Shown: positions 22,251 through 22,384 of the stretch, piece by piece
How positions within the stretch are numbered: position 1 is the stretch's first letter
How the letters are laid out: each line of letters starts with the position of its first letter
Assembly: GCA_938049125.1 (NCBI GenBank)
Contig: CALICR010000131.1
Span: 1 to 22,384, forward strand
Direction of reading: 5' to 3'
Length of the DNA stretch: 22,384 nucleotides
DNA from: an uncultured Clostridia bacterium
GTDB lineage: Bacteria; Bacillota; Clostridia; Oscillospirales; Oscillospiraceae
The notes under the pieces: generated by a model
Databases searched by the model: none
What the model saw: only the letters and a program-made list of their open reading frames with translations
What the model was told of the DNA's origin: nothing
Translations under genes and position numbers: made by a program

Positions 22251-22384
22251 TCAGGCTTTTTTCTTGTGGGAGGCGGCGCGCTTCGGCTTCGCCTTTGCGG
22301 CCTCCTGGACGGCGGCGATGGCCTGCTGGCGCGCCTCCTGCTCCCGCCGGACCGCTTCCTCCTCGGCCTTCTTCAGGATGATCT
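22251..22384 (-). CDS. C-terminal end of an unidentified charged, helical protein (partial)
   Basis: The minus strand is open from the right edge to TGA at 22251-22253 (44 codons). The visible end is strongly helical and charged: a Glu/Arg/Gln/Ala-rich stretch (KKAEEEAVRREQEARQQA), then a basic Lys/Ala/Pro tail ending ASHKKKA. Such tails occur in nucleic-acid-binding and ribosome-associated proteins as well as in coiled-coil proteins, so no family is proposed. It converges on the MATE gene and shares its terminator. A chance frame is possible but less likely, given the clean position relative to the terminator. Confidence 0.55.
   Translation of the reverse strand, partial: IILKKAEEEAVRREQEARQQAIAAVQEAAKAKPKRAASHKKKA

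Noticed and set aside
1..22384. CRISPR arrays, insertion sequences, prophage, tRNA/rRNA genes, toxin-antitoxin pairs
   Set aside because: No regularly spaced repeats, transposase or integrase motifs, or cloverleaf/rRNA sequences were recognised on reading both strands.

Overview
The window is about 22.4 kb of GC-rich, gene-dense chromosome. The best guess is an anaerobic Firmicute of the Oscillospiraceae type (Flavonifractor, Intestinimonas, Oscillibacter relatives). The reasons are the high GC with Shine-Dalgarno-led Firmicute-style genes, the metV-metF pair of the Wood-Ljungdahl C1 branch, a Dpp-type ABC operon with the LDGGR signature variant, a DUF624/YesL protein and a CxPxR sulfatase. 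The organism is inferred and no rRNA or tRNA gene is present to confirm it.

Left part (1-2975): a minus-strand pair, sulfatase then yesL-like membrane protein, sits behind the decayed 3' end of a GH31 glycosidase. At about 2740 this remnant is joined head-to-head to the 3' end of an unrecognised plus-strand gene that still has its terminator. This is a rearrangement scar or a misjoin, and it probably removed the original start of the sulfatase operon.

Middle (3138-13215, plus strand): a FadR/FCD-type GntR regulator with its own promoter and likely operator precedes one long unit. The unit holds dppB-dppC-dppD-dppF-type permeases and ATPases, a lipoprotein substrate-binding protein broken by a one-base frameshift, a creatininase-family amidohydrolase, an M20 peptidase and a homoserine dehydrogenase. 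It ends at a strong bidirectional terminator. Gene order and overlaps suggest one import-and-degrade pathway: take up a small amide or peptide-like compound, hydrolyse it in two steps, then oxidise a homoserine-like product. The pathway as a whole is not one I recognise and is the best candidate for an undescribed system here. The dppB leader carries two very short, well-led open frames (a four-codon one and a start-stop).

Right-centre (13237-17816, minus strand): hydroxypyruvate/2-hydroxyacid reductase (hprA-like), then metV-metF behind a near-consensus promoter, then an intrinsic terminator only about 19 nt before a glycerate 2-kinase (gckA-like) and a DUF3786 protein. The content links C1-folate and glycerate metabolism.

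Right (17861-22384): divergent from hprA is larE-larB-larC, the complete biosynthetic set for the nickel-pincer cofactor, without any larA racemase in view. It is followed by its terminator, a MATE-family exporter with promoter and terminator, and the C-terminal end of an unidentified lysine/alanine/glutamate-rich protein running off the right edge.
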